A DNA stretch of 64,000 nucleotides from JAAXPZ01 sp965215705 (GTDB lineage Bacteria; Campylobacterota; Campylobacteria; Campylobacterales; Sulfurovaceae), in assembly GCA_965215705.1 (NCBI GenBank), contig CBDCEE010000008.1:186001-250000 (forward strand), written 5' to 3'. The notes beneath the pieces were generated by a model, which did not search any database, was not told where the DNA came from, and saw only the letters and a program-made list of their open reading frames with translations. Below, one piece after another: positions 1-8,247 of the stretch. Every line of letters begins with the position of its first letter. Position 1 is the stretch's first letter. A program made the translations under genes and the position numbers.

Positions 1-191
1 TCCATCACGATCGCAAACGCATCGGGGTTGGCGAGCTCAGTTGCACCACTCTCCTCGAATGCTCTGATCGAGATCGGTGTGGTAATATCATTACCGATCG
101 TCATATCGATTGCTACCCTAACAATTTCGCCTGCTTCTACTACTTTGCCAGCATGCTCTGAAAAAATCTTCTCTGTAATGGTCTGTCCCAT
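1..191 (-). CDS. leuC: 3-isopropylmalate dehydratase large subunit, N-terminal part (runs off the window)
   Basis: Reading the minus strand from 191 gives MGQTITEKIF, then a stretch containing IGNDITTPISIRAFEESGA, which is the N-terminus of the LeuC/aconitase family. The enzyme isomerises 2- and 3-isopropylmalate in leucine synthesis and carries a 4Fe-4S cluster; the cluster cysteines lie beyond the window. An ATG at 197 is in frame, but the AGAGGA ribosome site abuts it, whereas it is 7 nt from the ATG at 191, so 191 is preferred. Only about 63 residues are visible. Confidence 0.88.
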   Translation of the reverse strand, partial: MGQTITEKIFSEHAGKVVEAGEIVRVAIDMTIGNDITTPISIRAFEESGATELANPDAFAIVM

Positions 192-282
192 GGTCATATC
201 CTCTATGTAGCGCTCTCTATGTGAGAAAGCTGGCTCACGCCTCTCCTCTTCTGATAGAAAGCAGCCTATTTATCATAGGCGA

Positions 283-288
283 ATTATA
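283..288 (-). promoter_or_regulatory. -10 box upstream of leuC
   Basis: A perfect TATAAT on the minus strand lies about 90 nt before the leuC start. No convincing -35 is seen, as is usual for this phylum. The leader between it and leuC shows no clear attenuator. Confidence 0.5.
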
Positions 289-306
289 GCGAAATAAGAT
301 TATGTA

Positions 307-753
307 TCAATCAAAACCTTGAGAATCTTTGACTGCATTTTCTAGGTGTGTGATCTTATCTAGCATACGGTACGAGAGTTCTCTCAGATCTCGCAGGAAC
401 CCTTTGGCTTCCTCCTCTTTAGCTATAGAGACTTTTTGCTTCTCTAGCCTTGCTTTCTGGTTATAGACTATCCCTTCTGCAGAACCAAAGTAGATCTCAT
501 AGATCTTGAGATACTTCTCATGGAGCTTGTTGTGGATCAGACGTATCGTGCTATTGCCTTCTATCTGTAGCATGTCATAGAGCTTTTCACCCTCACCATG
601 AAACCAAAGACCAAATTGGCATGCAGTGCTCTCCAGTGGATGTGGGTCTCTGACGATATTTTTGCCCTCTACAATGGATTTTGCTCTGTTAAGCCATTTA
701 ATATGTGATCTGCGTGCTGCATCTAAGTGCTCGAGTGCATTGTCTTGTGTCAT
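307..753 (-). CDS. CZB (chemoreceptor zinc-binding) domain protein
   Basis: This 148-residue soluble protein consists of a single CZB domain plus a helical tail. The zinc ligands expected for the family are visible: H17, then C45 in ACQFGLWFHG, then H74 and H78 in IHNKLHEKY. CZB domains bind zinc tightly and sense redox or hypochlorous stress, often attached to chemoreceptors or diguanylate cyclases; here no output domain is attached, so it probably acts on a partner. The ribosome site AGAGGG is 6 nt before the ATG. It lies between leuC and the divergent NFACT gene and is probably its own unit. Confidence 0.8.
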   Translation of the reverse strand: MTQDNALEHLDAARRSHIKWLNRAKSIVEGKNIVRDPHPLESTACQFGLWFHGEGEKLYDMLQIEGNSTIRLIHNKLHEKYLKIYEIYFGSAEGIVYNQKARLEKQKVSIAKEEEAKGFLRDLRELSYRMLDKITHLENAVKDSQGFD

Positions 754-861
754 ATGTATCCCTCTGATGGCATATCTACCAACGTATTATTTAATTAGGA
801 GAGATTCTATCTTATTTAAACTTAACTTACAGGCTGTAGCCCAAGCCTGTAAAAACTCTGC

Positions 862-867
862 TATAAT
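862..867 (+). promoter_or_regulatory. -10 box directly before the NFACT gene
   Basis: TATAAT ends only 7 nt before the ATG at 875, and no ribosome-binding sequence lies between them. If this is the active promoter, transcription would begin at or within a base or two of the start codon, giving a leaderless mRNA. Confidence 0.45.
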
Positions 868-874
868 CTCATCC

Positions 875-2272
875 ATGAAACTCTACGAATTACAAGCAAT
901 CGCCAAACGACTCAAACAGTTCAAGCATATTACCAGAGCCAGGCGGGTAGAGAACAACACCATCGAGCTCTCATTTGACAAGGCACATACTTACTTTTTC
1001 AATCTTACCAGAGGGCATAGCCATGCCTACAAAGCCCCATCACAGAGACCTTTGCAGGGATTTAATGCTCCTTTTGATACCCTGCTGCACACACTGGTCT
1101 CTGCATCCAAACTCATCCATATCACTACGCCAAATGATGACAGGGTACTGCGTTTTGAACTTGCTCCAAAAAGTAGCTACAAAGACAAACGTATCACCCT
1201 GCAGCTAGAGTTTACTGGTAAAAATACCAATGCCATCCTCCTTGATGAAAATGAAGTGATTATCGAGGCACTGAGACATATTGATGCGGATAGCTCTTTT
1301 CGGGTGATACGGCCCGGGGTAGAGCTGCTGGGTATTCCTGCGCGCGAACCAAGGGCGGATATAGAATCCGCCCCTACCACATCCACAACCTCCGTAGGGG
1401 CAGATTCCATATCTACCCTCAACACCCAAACCATCGACACACACCTCGAAAATATCCATACCCAAAAACAACAACAACGGCTCACAGAATCCAAAAAAGT
1501 CAAACAAGCTTCAACTTTCAAAAAGATCCAAAAGATCAGCAAAGAGCTAGAGAAACTACCCAATAGTAATACGCTAGCAGAAGAAGCAGAAAAACACCAA
1601 AAAACCGCCAATATCATCCTCGCCAACCTCTATCAGATAAAACCCTATGACAAGAGCCTCAAAGCCTATGATTTTGAGGGCAATGAGGTGACTATCCCTC
1701 TACCCAAAGACACCGTAGTCAATCGCATGAGCGAACACTACTTCAACCTCTCTAAACGTGCCAAGAGCAAAGCCAAAAATGTCCATATCGAACAAGATAA
1801 TCTGGAGAGTAAAAAAGCATTTTATGAGAATATCCTCTATGCCATCGAAAATGCAACTACCCTCTATGATCTAGAACTTCTCGTCCCTAAACGTGGAAAA
1901 CAACAGCGTAAAAAAGAGAAGATGCGTTTCGGAGAGCTCTTCTGGATAGAGGACTACAAGGTGATGGTGGGAAGAAACAGCAACGAGAACCAAAAACTCC
2001 TCCAAGCTGCTAAAGGTAACGATATCTGGATGCACACCAGAGAGATTCCCGGCTCCCATGTTTTTATCCGTACAGACAAGCAGAACCTCCCTGATTCTGT
2101 CCTAGAGGCTGCTGCTAAACTCTGTGTAGACTTCTCCGCTAAAAGCCCTGGAGACTACCTCGTCGACTATACCAAACGCAAATTTGTCAAGATCCAGGAA
2201 GGCTCAAATGTAGAGTATGACAAATACCAAACCATCGCCATACGCAAAGACGGCATAGAGATCCGAGAATAA
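875..2272 (+). CDS. NFACT / RqcH-like protein (fibronectin-binding protein A family)
   Basis: A 465-residue member of the NFACT family (RqcH, FbpA, eukaryotic NEMF). In bacteria RqcH binds obstructed 50S subunits and adds alanine tails to stalled nascent chains. The N-terminal NFACT-N region, a coiled-coil middle (about residues 200-350) and a C-terminal NFACT-R region (FGELFWIEDYKVMVGRN, then WMHTREIPGSHVFIR) are visible. The frame is open upstream to 626, but that part looks like unrelated sequence and MKLYELQAIAKRLKQ fits a family start. Residues of about 160-182 are encoded by a palindromic repeat inserted in frame. The protein is shorter than Firmicutes RqcH. Alanine-tailing activity is inferred from the family only. 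Confidence 0.82.
   Translation: MKLYELQAIAKRLKQFKHITRARRVENNTIELSFDKAHTYFFNLTRGHSHAYKAPSQRPLQGFNAPFDTLLHTLVSASKLIHITTPNDDRVLRFELAPKSSYKDKRITLQLEFTGKNTNAILLDENEVIIEALRHIDADSSFRVIRPGVELLGIPAREPRADIESAPTTSTTSVGADSISTLNTQTIDTHLENIHTQKQQQRLTESKKVKQASTFKKIQKISKELEKLPNSNTLAEEAEKHQKTANIILANLYQIKPYDKSLKAYDFEGNEVTIPLPKDTVVNRMSEHYFNLSKRAKSKAKNVHIEQDNLESKKAFYENILYAIENATTLYDLELLVPKRGKQQRKKEKMRFGELFWIEDYKVMVGRNSNENQKLLQAAKGNDIWMHTREIPGSHVFIRTDKQNLPDSVLEAAAKLCVDFSAKSPGDYLVDYTKRKFVKIQEGSNVEYDKYQTIAIRKDGIEIRE
1352..1419. repeat. Imperfect palindromic element inside the NFACT coding sequence
   Basis: Two 26-bp arms (1352-1377 and 1394-1419) are reverse complements at 22 of 26 positions, with a 16-bp loop. The arms contain GGGCGGAT and ATCCGCCC-type cores bounded by CCCCTAC/GTAGGGG. 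The insert keeps the frame open and encodes a Ser/Thr-rich linker with no family resemblance. All four mismatches are transitions, so the arms may once have been identical. Confidence 0.8.
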
Positions 2273-2274
2273 GC

Positions 2275-2295
2275 GTAGGGTGCGTAACACGCACC
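2275..2295. repeat. Short palindrome after the NFACT stop codon
   Basis: GTAGG is followed by GGTGCGT-AAC-ACGCACC (2279-2295), a perfect 7-bp stem with a 3-nt loop, beginning 2 nt after the TAA at 2270-2272. There is no T-run, so it is a palindromic repeat rather than a clear terminator, although it could protect the mRNA end. Confidence 0.55.
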
Positions 2296-2352
2296 ACTAA
2301 AAAAACCCAAATAACAAGCACCAAAAGCCAGAAGCCATAACCAAACACATGG

Positions 2353-2358
2353 TATAAT
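2353..2358 (+). promoter_or_regulatory. -10 box for the cdsA-dxr-tsaD gene group
   Basis: TATAAT lies 25 nt before the cdsA ATG, with GGAGAG as ribosome site in between. It probably drives cdsA, dxr, the hydrolase and tsaD together, as these are contiguous or overlapping. Confidence 0.5.
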
Positions 2359-2383
2359 CACCCAATTCATCACGGAGAGAATT

Positions 2384-3148
2384 ATGAACCTCATCACAGA
2401 CCATATGGATCGTTGGAAAACTGCAGGAATACTGCTAATTATCGTAGCTTTTGTAGGTATTATCGACAATACTTTTGTCACATGGCTCTTTTTTGGAATG
2501 ATCTATCTCGTAGCATTTTATGAAGCAACCAAACTCTTTCACGCCACACAAACATGGCTCTTTAGCTATGCGATACTGATCTGGATCGTTGCAGGGCTTT
2601 ATCCACATCCCTCCGATCTGCTTCTTTTTGCTCTGGTGATCTTCGCTGGGTCTCTTGCCTACTGGAAGACGATAGAGATTCAGGGCTTTCTGCCTCTACT
2701 CTATCCTACAGCCGGGATGCTCTTTATCTGGATGCTCAACCTGGAGTATGGTATGAAGTCACTGGTATGGATGCTTGTAATCGTTGCACTGACTGATGTG
2801 GGTGCCTTTTTTACCGGGAAAGCTATAGGGAAAACAAAGTTTTGTGAAACTTCCCCAAACAAGACACTTGAAGGTGTGGTCGGAGGCGTGGTAGCAGGTA
2901 CGATAGGAGGTATTATTACAGCACTTAGCTTGATGGATATCTCATTCATCGCTGCGCTTGTGATCTCATTGATTGCATCCAAGACCTCTATTTTTGGGGA
3001 TCTCTTTGAGAGTTATCTCAAACGCAAGGCAGGGGTCAAAGACAGTGGGAAACTACTGCCTGGGCATGGTGGTGCCCTAGATCGTATAGATGGGTATCTT
3101 TTTGCCGGGATTGTGATCTATGTATTGCTCCAAGCCTTTGGATACTAA
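2384..3148 (+). CDS. cdsA: Phosphatidate cytidylyltransferase
   Basis: CdsA makes CDP-diacylglycerol from phosphatidic acid and CTP at the inner membrane, the branch point for phospholipids. The 254-residue protein has about seven hydrophobic segments and near the C-terminus the family signature SYLKRKAGVKDSGKLLPGHG followed by GALDR, which carries the catalytic metal-binding Asp residues. Length and layout are normal for Campylobacterota. The ATG at 2384 has GGAGAG in front. Its stop codon is followed without a gap by dxr, the same pairing as in many relatives. Confidence 0.96.
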   Translation: MNLITDHMDRWKTAGILLIIVAFVGIIDNTFVTWLFFGMIYLVAFYEATKLFHATQTWLFSYAILIWIVAGLYPHPSDLLLFALVIFAGSLAYWKTIEIQGFLPLLYPTAGMLFIWMLNLEYGMKSLVWMLVIVALTDVGAFFTGKAIGKTKFCETSPNKTLEGVVGGVVAGTIGGIITALSLMDISFIAALVISLIASKTSIFGDLFESYLKRKAGVKDSGKLLPGHGGALDRIDGYLFAGIVIYVLLQAFGY

Positions 3149-4231
3149 ATGAAAGCATCTATCACTGTCCTAGGCTCTACAGGCTCTATCGGGGTTAATA
3201 CCCTCCTTATAGCACAGCGTTATGATATCCCTGTAGAGGCACTGGTCGCGGGTCGCAATATTGACCTGCTCAATCAGCAGATTGCCACACATAATCCCAA
3301 GTATGTTGCCATTGCCAATGCCTCTGACACAGAGCGGGTCAACCACCCCCATATATTTTCTGGAGCAGAGGGTATCTTGGCACTATTGGAACAGTGCCAG
3401 AGCCCCACTATAGTCAATGCGCTAGTCGGCTATGCAGGACTCGCCCCTACCCTTAAATCTATAGAATTGGGCAAAAAGGTAGCTTTGGCTAATAAAGAAT
3501 CCTTGGTAGTTGCGGGGGAATTTATCAATATGGAACATATCGTGCCTATCGACAGTGAGCATTTCGGGCTCTGGTATCTCATGGGAGAACGCCCTTTCTC
3601 AAAGCTTTATATTACCGCCAGTGGGGGTGCTTTGAGAGAATGGAAGATCAAAGATATGGCAACTGCCACGTTCTCGCAAGCCCTTCAACATCCCAACTGG
3701 TCGATGGGAAACAAGATCACCATCGACTCAGCAACAATGACCAACAAACTCTTTGAGTTGCTCGAAGCCAAATGGCTTTTTGATACCTCCAACATCGATG
3801 CAGTGATCGAGAAGAAGTCCATGATCCATGCCCTCGCAGAGTTCAAAGACGGCTCCACGACAGCACACTTCGCCGGGGTAGATATGAAGCTCCCTATCGC
3901 CTTTGCCCTCAGAGGCAAGGTTGAAGAGGAGATACTGCCCCCTGTCAACCTGCTGGAGATTGGAGCACTAGAGTTCCTCCCTATCACAGCCGAGCGTTAC
4001 CCTATCTGGGAGATCAAAGAACATCTCTTGACAAACCCTCATCTTGGGGTAGTGGTCAATGCTGCCAATGAAGAAGCGATCAAACAGTTTGAGAAGGATC
4101 AATGCAACTTCTTCGGCATGGCAAAGATCGTACTGGATGCGTACAGGAAATTTGAGGATGTCAAGGCATCAAGTATTGAAGAGATCGTTGAAATAGACGC
4201 AGAGGTGAGGGCATATGTCAAATTATCGTAG
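3149..4231 (+). CDS. dxr: 1-deoxy-D-xylulose 5-phosphate reductoisomerase
   Basis: Dxr (IspC) converts DXP to 2-C-methyl-D-erythritol 4-phosphate with NADPH, the first committed step of the MEP isoprenoid route. The N-terminal GSTGSIGVNTL is the nucleotide-binding loop; PIDSEHFGLW holds the metal-ligand region and GGALREW the substrate loop. At 360 residues the length is slightly short but typical for the phylum. The ATG begins on the base after the cdsA stop. The stop codon TAG is part of a CGTAGG palindrome arm. Confidence 0.96.
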   Translation: MKASITVLGSTGSIGVNTLLIAQRYDIPVEALVAGRNIDLLNQQIATHNPKYVAIANASDTERVNHPHIFSGAEGILALLEQCQSPTIVNALVGYAGLAPTLKSIELGKKVALANKESLVVAGEFINMEHIVPIDSEHFGLWYLMGERPFSKLYITASGGALREWKIKDMATATFSQALQHPNWSMGNKITIDSATMTNKLFELLEAKWLFDTSNIDAVIEKKSMIHALAEFKDGSTTAHFAGVDMKLPIAFALRGKVEEEILPPVNLLEIGALEFLPITAERYPIWEIKEHLLTNPHLGVVVNAANEEAIKQFEKDQCNFFGMAKIVLDAYRKFEDVKASSIEEIVEIDAEVRAYVKLS

Positions 4232-4260
4232 GGTATATTTGCCAACACACCCATCCTACG
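4227..4260. repeat. CGTAGG...CCTACG palindrome at the end of dxr
   Basis: CGTAGG (4227-4232) and CCTACG (4255-4260) are inverted, with weaker pairing inside. The TAG of dxr (4229-4231) is within the left arm. It resembles the palindromes at 2275 and 62366 in its GTAGG edge. Confidence 0.45.
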
Positions 4261-4270
4261 GGAAGGTATC

Positions 4271-4804
4271 ATGAAACTCCTGCTCCTACATGGCTGGGGC
4301 GGTTCTGACACCCCTCACTGGCAAGCAGTGTTGGCAGCAAAAGTAGCCAGAAACTACGGCACGGTCAGCTTCCCTCTGTTGGACAATCCACACTTCCCCA
4401 GCAAAAATAGATGGATCAAGCAAGTAAAAGCGATTTTGGAGGATTTTAAGCCCGATACAGTGGTTTGTCACTCTCTGGGTTGCACGTTATGGTTTTGGCT
4501 GGCACAGGAGAAGATAGCAGGTATTGAGAGGCTCTTTTTGGTCTCTCCTCCCAGTCTTCATACCAAACTCGATATTATCAAAAGCTTTTTCCCGGTTCCT
4601 TTGCCTGAAAAACTTGGCGCCCAAGAGGTACATCTCATTGTATCCGATAACGATCCCTACATCGATATAGAAGAAGCAAAAAAGATTGCTTCGCACTACC
4701 AGATACCGCTACACACGATCGAGCAAGCAGGGCACATCAATACCGATAGCGGCTATGGGAAATGGGAGTTTATTGAGACATTAGTCATGAGGAGTGAGAC
4801 ATGA
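4271..4804 (+). CDS. RBBP9/YdeN-type alpha/beta hydrolase
   Basis: A 177-residue single-domain alpha/beta hydrolase. The N-terminal LLLHGWGGS loop, the nucleophile elbow CHSLGC (Ser68), an acid in SDNDPYID (about residue 123) and His in AGHINTDSG (about residue 157) form the expected Ser-Asp-His triad. Members of this family are serine hydrolases with poorly known substrates. The ribosome site AAGG is 4 nt from the ATG. The gene ends inside tsaD with a 4-nt ATGA overlap, which suggests translational coupling. No specific substrate can be assigned. Confidence 0.85.
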   Translation: MKLLLLHGWGGSDTPHWQAVLAAKVARNYGTVSFPLLDNPHFPSKNRWIKQVKAILEDFKPDTVVCHSLGCTLWFWLAQEKIAGIERLFLVSPPSLHTKLDIIKSFFPVPLPEKLGAQEVHLIVSDNDPYIDIEEAKKIASHYQIPLHTIEQAGHINTDSGYGKWEFIETLVMRSET

Positions 4805-5814
4805 TCCTGAGTATCGAGAGCAGCTGCGATGATAGCTCCATCTCCGTTACCGAGATAGTAACGCATAAGCTTCTCTACCACCGTAAGATCTCACAAGAAG
4901 CTGAGCACTCTGCTTATGGCGGGGTGGTACCAGAACTTGCCTCCAGGCTCCATGCAATAGGTCTACCAGAAGTCCTGAAAGGAGCATTGCCTTATATCGA
5001 TCAGCTCAAGGCAGTCGCTGTGACCAACCAGCCAGGGCTCTCTGTCACCCTCAATGAAGGACTCATGATGGCAAAGACCATCGCCTCACTCCAGAAGATC
5101 CCTCTCATCCCTGTACACCATCTCAAAGGACATATCTACTCACTCTTTATCGAAAAAGAGACCCGCCTACCACTACTGGTACTACTCATCTCTGGCGGAC
5201 ATACACAGATCATACGTGTAGAGCGCTTAGATCGCATGGAGATACTGGCAACCAGTATTGATGACTCTGTAGGAGAGAGCTTTGATAAAGTTGCCAAAAT
5301 GATGGGACTGGGCTACCCAGGAGGCCCCCTCATCGAAGCACTTGCCAAAAAGGGGAACGAGGATCGTTTTGATCTCCCTGTACCTATGCGAAACTCACCA
5401 TTGATCGCTTTTTCTCTCTCCGGACTCAAGAATGCAGTACGCCTAAAAATAGAACAATTAGGTGGTGCCGCACAGATGCAAGAACAAGACAGAGCAGACC
5501 TCTCTGCCTCCTTTCAGAAAGCAGTCAAACGCCATCTACTTCAAAAAAGTAAAAAAGTTTTTGCCAAAGAACCGATCAAAGACTTTGCGATCGTAGGGGG
5601 CGCTTCTGCCAACCTTTATCTCAGGAAAGCCTATGAAACACTTTGCAAGGAATTTGGAAAGACCATGCACACAGCACCCTTGGAATACTGTTCTGACAAT
5701 GCTGCCATGATCGGTCGCTATGCAGTAGATGCCTACCATCATAATCAGCTCTTTGACCCCCATGAGATCCATGTAGAAAGCACAAAAAAACAGCAAAATG
5801 GAAACTTTCTCTAA
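4801..5814 (+). CDS. tsaD: tRNA N6-adenosine threonylcarbamoyltransferase
   Basis: TsaD (Gcp/Kae1) transfers the threonylcarbamoyl group to A37 of tRNAs that read ANN codons, working with TsaB and TsaE. The protein starts MILSIESSCDDSS, the ASKHA nucleotide-binding strand. The iron/zinc ligands H107 and H111 are in HHLKGH, and GGHTQI and the late SDNAAMIGR motif are present. The length of 337 residues is normal. It overlaps the upstream hydrolase by 4 nt and is followed by about 115 bp leading to gyrB. Confidence 0.96.
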   Translation: MILSIESSCDDSSISVTEIVTHKLLYHRKISQEAEHSAYGGVVPELASRLHAIGLPEVLKGALPYIDQLKAVAVTNQPGLSVTLNEGLMMAKTIASLQKIPLIPVHHLKGHIYSLFIEKETRLPLLVLLISGGHTQIIRVERLDRMEILATSIDDSVGESFDKVAKMMGLGYPGGPLIEALAKKGNEDRFDLPVPMRNSPLIAFSLSGLKNAVRLKIEQLGGAAQMQEQDRADLSASFQKAVKRHLLQKSKKVFAKEPIKDFAIVGGASANLYLRKAYETLCKEFGKTMHTAPLEYCSDNAAMIGRYAVDAYHHNQLFDPHEIHVESTKKQQNGNFL

Positions 5815-5929
5815 AAGTATCCCCTGAACATCACATATTGAGCGTTTTTCAAAGCCTTTTTTGGGTAAAATTGATCTAATTATATCGCTTTTTCGGGGGC
5901 GGTGAACCTAACAGACTGGAGTGTATGGT

Positions 5930-8245
5930 ATGGCAGAATATGGCGCTAGTAATATTAAGGTCCTCAAGGGACTAGAGGCAGTAAGAAAAAGACCGGGGAT
6001 GTACATTGGTGACACCGCAACCAAAGGACTTCACCACCTAGTCTATGAAGTCGTAGATAACTCTATCGATGAGGCGATGGCAGGATACTGTGATACCATC
6101 AAGGTCACGCTGACAAAAGCTGGCTCGGCCATCATCGAAGATAATGGTCGTGGTATCCCAGTAGCGGAACACCCCACAGAAAAGATCTCAGCTGCAACGG
6201 TTGTTTTGACTGTACTTCATGCCGGCGGTAAATTTGACAAAGACACATATAAAGTATCCGGCGGGCTTCACGGAGTAGGTGTTTCTGTTGTCAATGCACT
6301 CTCAAAAGACCTCAAACTAACCATTCACCGTGAGGGAAACACGCATGAACAAAACTTTCAAGAAGGTATCCCTCAAGAGACTTTAGCAGTCACAGGGAAA
6401 AGCAGGAAAAAAGGAACTAAGGTCGAATTTTGGCCAGATCCAACCATCTTTGTTGAAGGTGTCACCTTCCAGAAAGAGATACTGACAAAAAGGTTTAAAG
6501 AGCTTGCCTACCTGAACCCTCGTATCAAAATAGAGTTCAAAGACGAGAGAGATGATACCAAAGAAACTTTTCACTTTGAAGGTGGACTCAAGCAGTTTGT
6601 AGAGGACATGAATAACAAAGAAACCCTCTCCAGTGCACAGTTCTTCCAGGGCGCTGCAGATGACATAGAGATGGATATCGCCATTATGTACTGTCAAGCC
6701 GATAGCGACAAAGTACTGACATTTGTCAACAACATCAAGACACCCGACGGTGGTACACACGAAGCTGGATTTAGAGCAGGGCTCACACGATCCCTTGCCA
6801 GCTACGTAGCAAAAAATGCCAATGCCAAAGAAAAAAATACCAAGATCACCGGTGATGACTGTCGAGAAGGCCTGATCGCAATCATCTCGGTACGTGTTCC
6901 GGAACCACAGTTTGAAGGACAGACCAAAGGAAAACTAGGCTCAAGCTATGTCAGACCATTGGTGCAAAAATTCTTCTCTGATAATTTTAAAAAGTATATG
7001 GAAGAGAACCCCATCGAAGCCAAAGCGATCATGGCGCAGGTTATCCTTGCTGCCAAAGGTAGAGATGCTGCCAAGAGAGCAAAAGACCTGGTCAAGCGTA
7101 AGGACAATATGGGGATAGGAACCCTCCCCGGAAAGTTAGCAGACTGTCAGAGTAAAGACCCAGAGATCTCTGAGATCTATCTGGTGGAGGGAGACTCCGC
7201 TGGTGGCTCTGCCAAGCAAGGGAGAGATAGAGTCTTCCAGGCGATACTCCCCCTCAAAGGTAAGATCCTCAATGTAGAAAAAGCCAGACTGGAGAAGATC
7301 CTCAAATCTGATGAGATCAAAAATATGATCACCGCTCTAGGCTGTGGTATCGGTGATGAGTTTGATGAAGAGAAACTACGCTATCACAAAGTCATCATCA
7401 TGACCGATGCCGATGTGGATGGCTCTCATATCCAGACACTGCTGATGACCTTCTTCTTCCGATTCCTCAGACCGATCATTGAGAAGGGCTATCTCTATCT
7501 GGCACAACCGCCACTCTACAGATATAAGAAAGGAAAAAATGAGACCTATCTCAAAGACGATACTGCGCTCAATGATTTCCTCATAGAAAATGGTATTTCA
7601 GCTATAGAGAGTGAAACCATGGGATATAATGATCTTGTCGACCTCTTTAAGCTGGTAGGGTATTACAAAATGACCCTCAAGGAGATCGAAAAGCGTTTTG
7701 CACTCCCTGAAGTGATCCGCTACATGATCGAAAATCCTGATGTGGTCGGCGGCACGACCAAACAGTTGGCAAAAACGATTGAAACCTATATCAAAGATCT
7801 TGGATACAACATTCTCAGCAAAACGATCAGTGAAGAGAAGATCCACCTTTTTGTACAGACCAAAGATGGACTGGAAGAGCTTATTGTCGATGACGTACTC
7901 TTCACCAACCCACACTACAATGAAGCAGTCTATATCAATCAGAAGATCTCTGAGCACATTACTGATGAATTTAATGACAAAGACCTTCTTGATCTCTTTG
8001 CTGAGGTAGAAGCCTCTGCCAAAAAAGGTGCCTATATCCAGAGATATAAAGGTCTAGGTGAAATGAACCCTGAGCAGCTTTGGGAAACCACCATGACCCC
8101 AGAAAACAGAAGACTACTCCAAGTCACGATCCATGATGTAGATATTGCTAGTGATACCTTCACTCTCTTTATGGGCGATGAAGTAGAGCCTAGAAGGAAC
8201 TATATCGAAACACATGCCAAAGATGTCAAGCACCTGGATGTATAA
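5930..8245 (+). CDS. gyrB: DNA gyrase subunit B
   Basis: GyrB is the ATPase subunit of DNA gyrase, which introduces negative supercoils. The GHKL ATPase domain (VDNSIDEAMAG, DNGRGIP, GGLHGVGVSVVNALS), the transducer domain, and the TOPRIM domain (EGDSAGGSA, then DADVDGSHI) are all present, ending with the QRYKGLGEMNPEQLWETTM tail. A GTG at 5921 is in frame, but GGAG at 5918-5921 is spaced 8 nt from the ATG at 5930, so 5930 is preferred (771 residues). The next gene begins 2 nt after the stop. Confidence 0.97.
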   Translation: MAEYGASNIKVLKGLEAVRKRPGMYIGDTATKGLHHLVYEVVDNSIDEAMAGYCDTIKVTLTKAGSAIIEDNGRGIPVAEHPTEKISAATVVLTVLHAGGKFDKDTYKVSGGLHGVGVSVVNALSKDLKLTIHREGNTHEQNFQEGIPQETLAVTGKSRKKGTKVEFWPDPTIFVEGVTFQKEILTKRFKELAYLNPRIKIEFKDERDDTKETFHFEGGLKQFVEDMNNKETLSSAQFFQGAADDIEMDIAIMYCQADSDKVLTFVNNIKTPDGGTHEAGFRAGLTRSLASYVAKNANAKEKNTKITGDDCREGLIAIISVRVPEPQFEGQTKGKLGSSYVRPLVQKFFSDNFKKYMEENPIEAKAIMAQVILAAKGRDAAKRAKDLVKRKDNMGIGTLPGKLADCQSKDPEISEIYLVEGDSAGGSAKQGRDRVFQAILPLKGKILNVEKARLEKILKSDEIKNMITALGCGIGDEFDEEKLRYHKVIIMTDADVDGSHIQTLLMTFFFRFLRPIIEKGYLYLAQPPLYRYKKGKNETYLKDDTALNDFLIENGISAIESETMGYNDLVDLFKLVGYYKMTLKEIEKRFALPEVIRYMIENPDVVGGTTKQLAKTIETYIKDLGYNILSKTISEEKIHLFVQTKDGLEELIVDDVLFTNPHYNEAVYINQKISEHITDEFNDKDLLDLFAEVEASAKKGAYIQRYKGLGEMNPEQLWETTMTPENRRLLQVTIHDVDIASDTFTLFMGDEVEPRRNYIETHAKDVKHLDV

Positions 8246-8247
8246 CC

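Noticed and set aside
626..874. N-terminal extension of the NFACT reading frame
   Set aside because: Family similarity starts at MKLYEL (875), and the upstream part runs antisense through the CZB gene.
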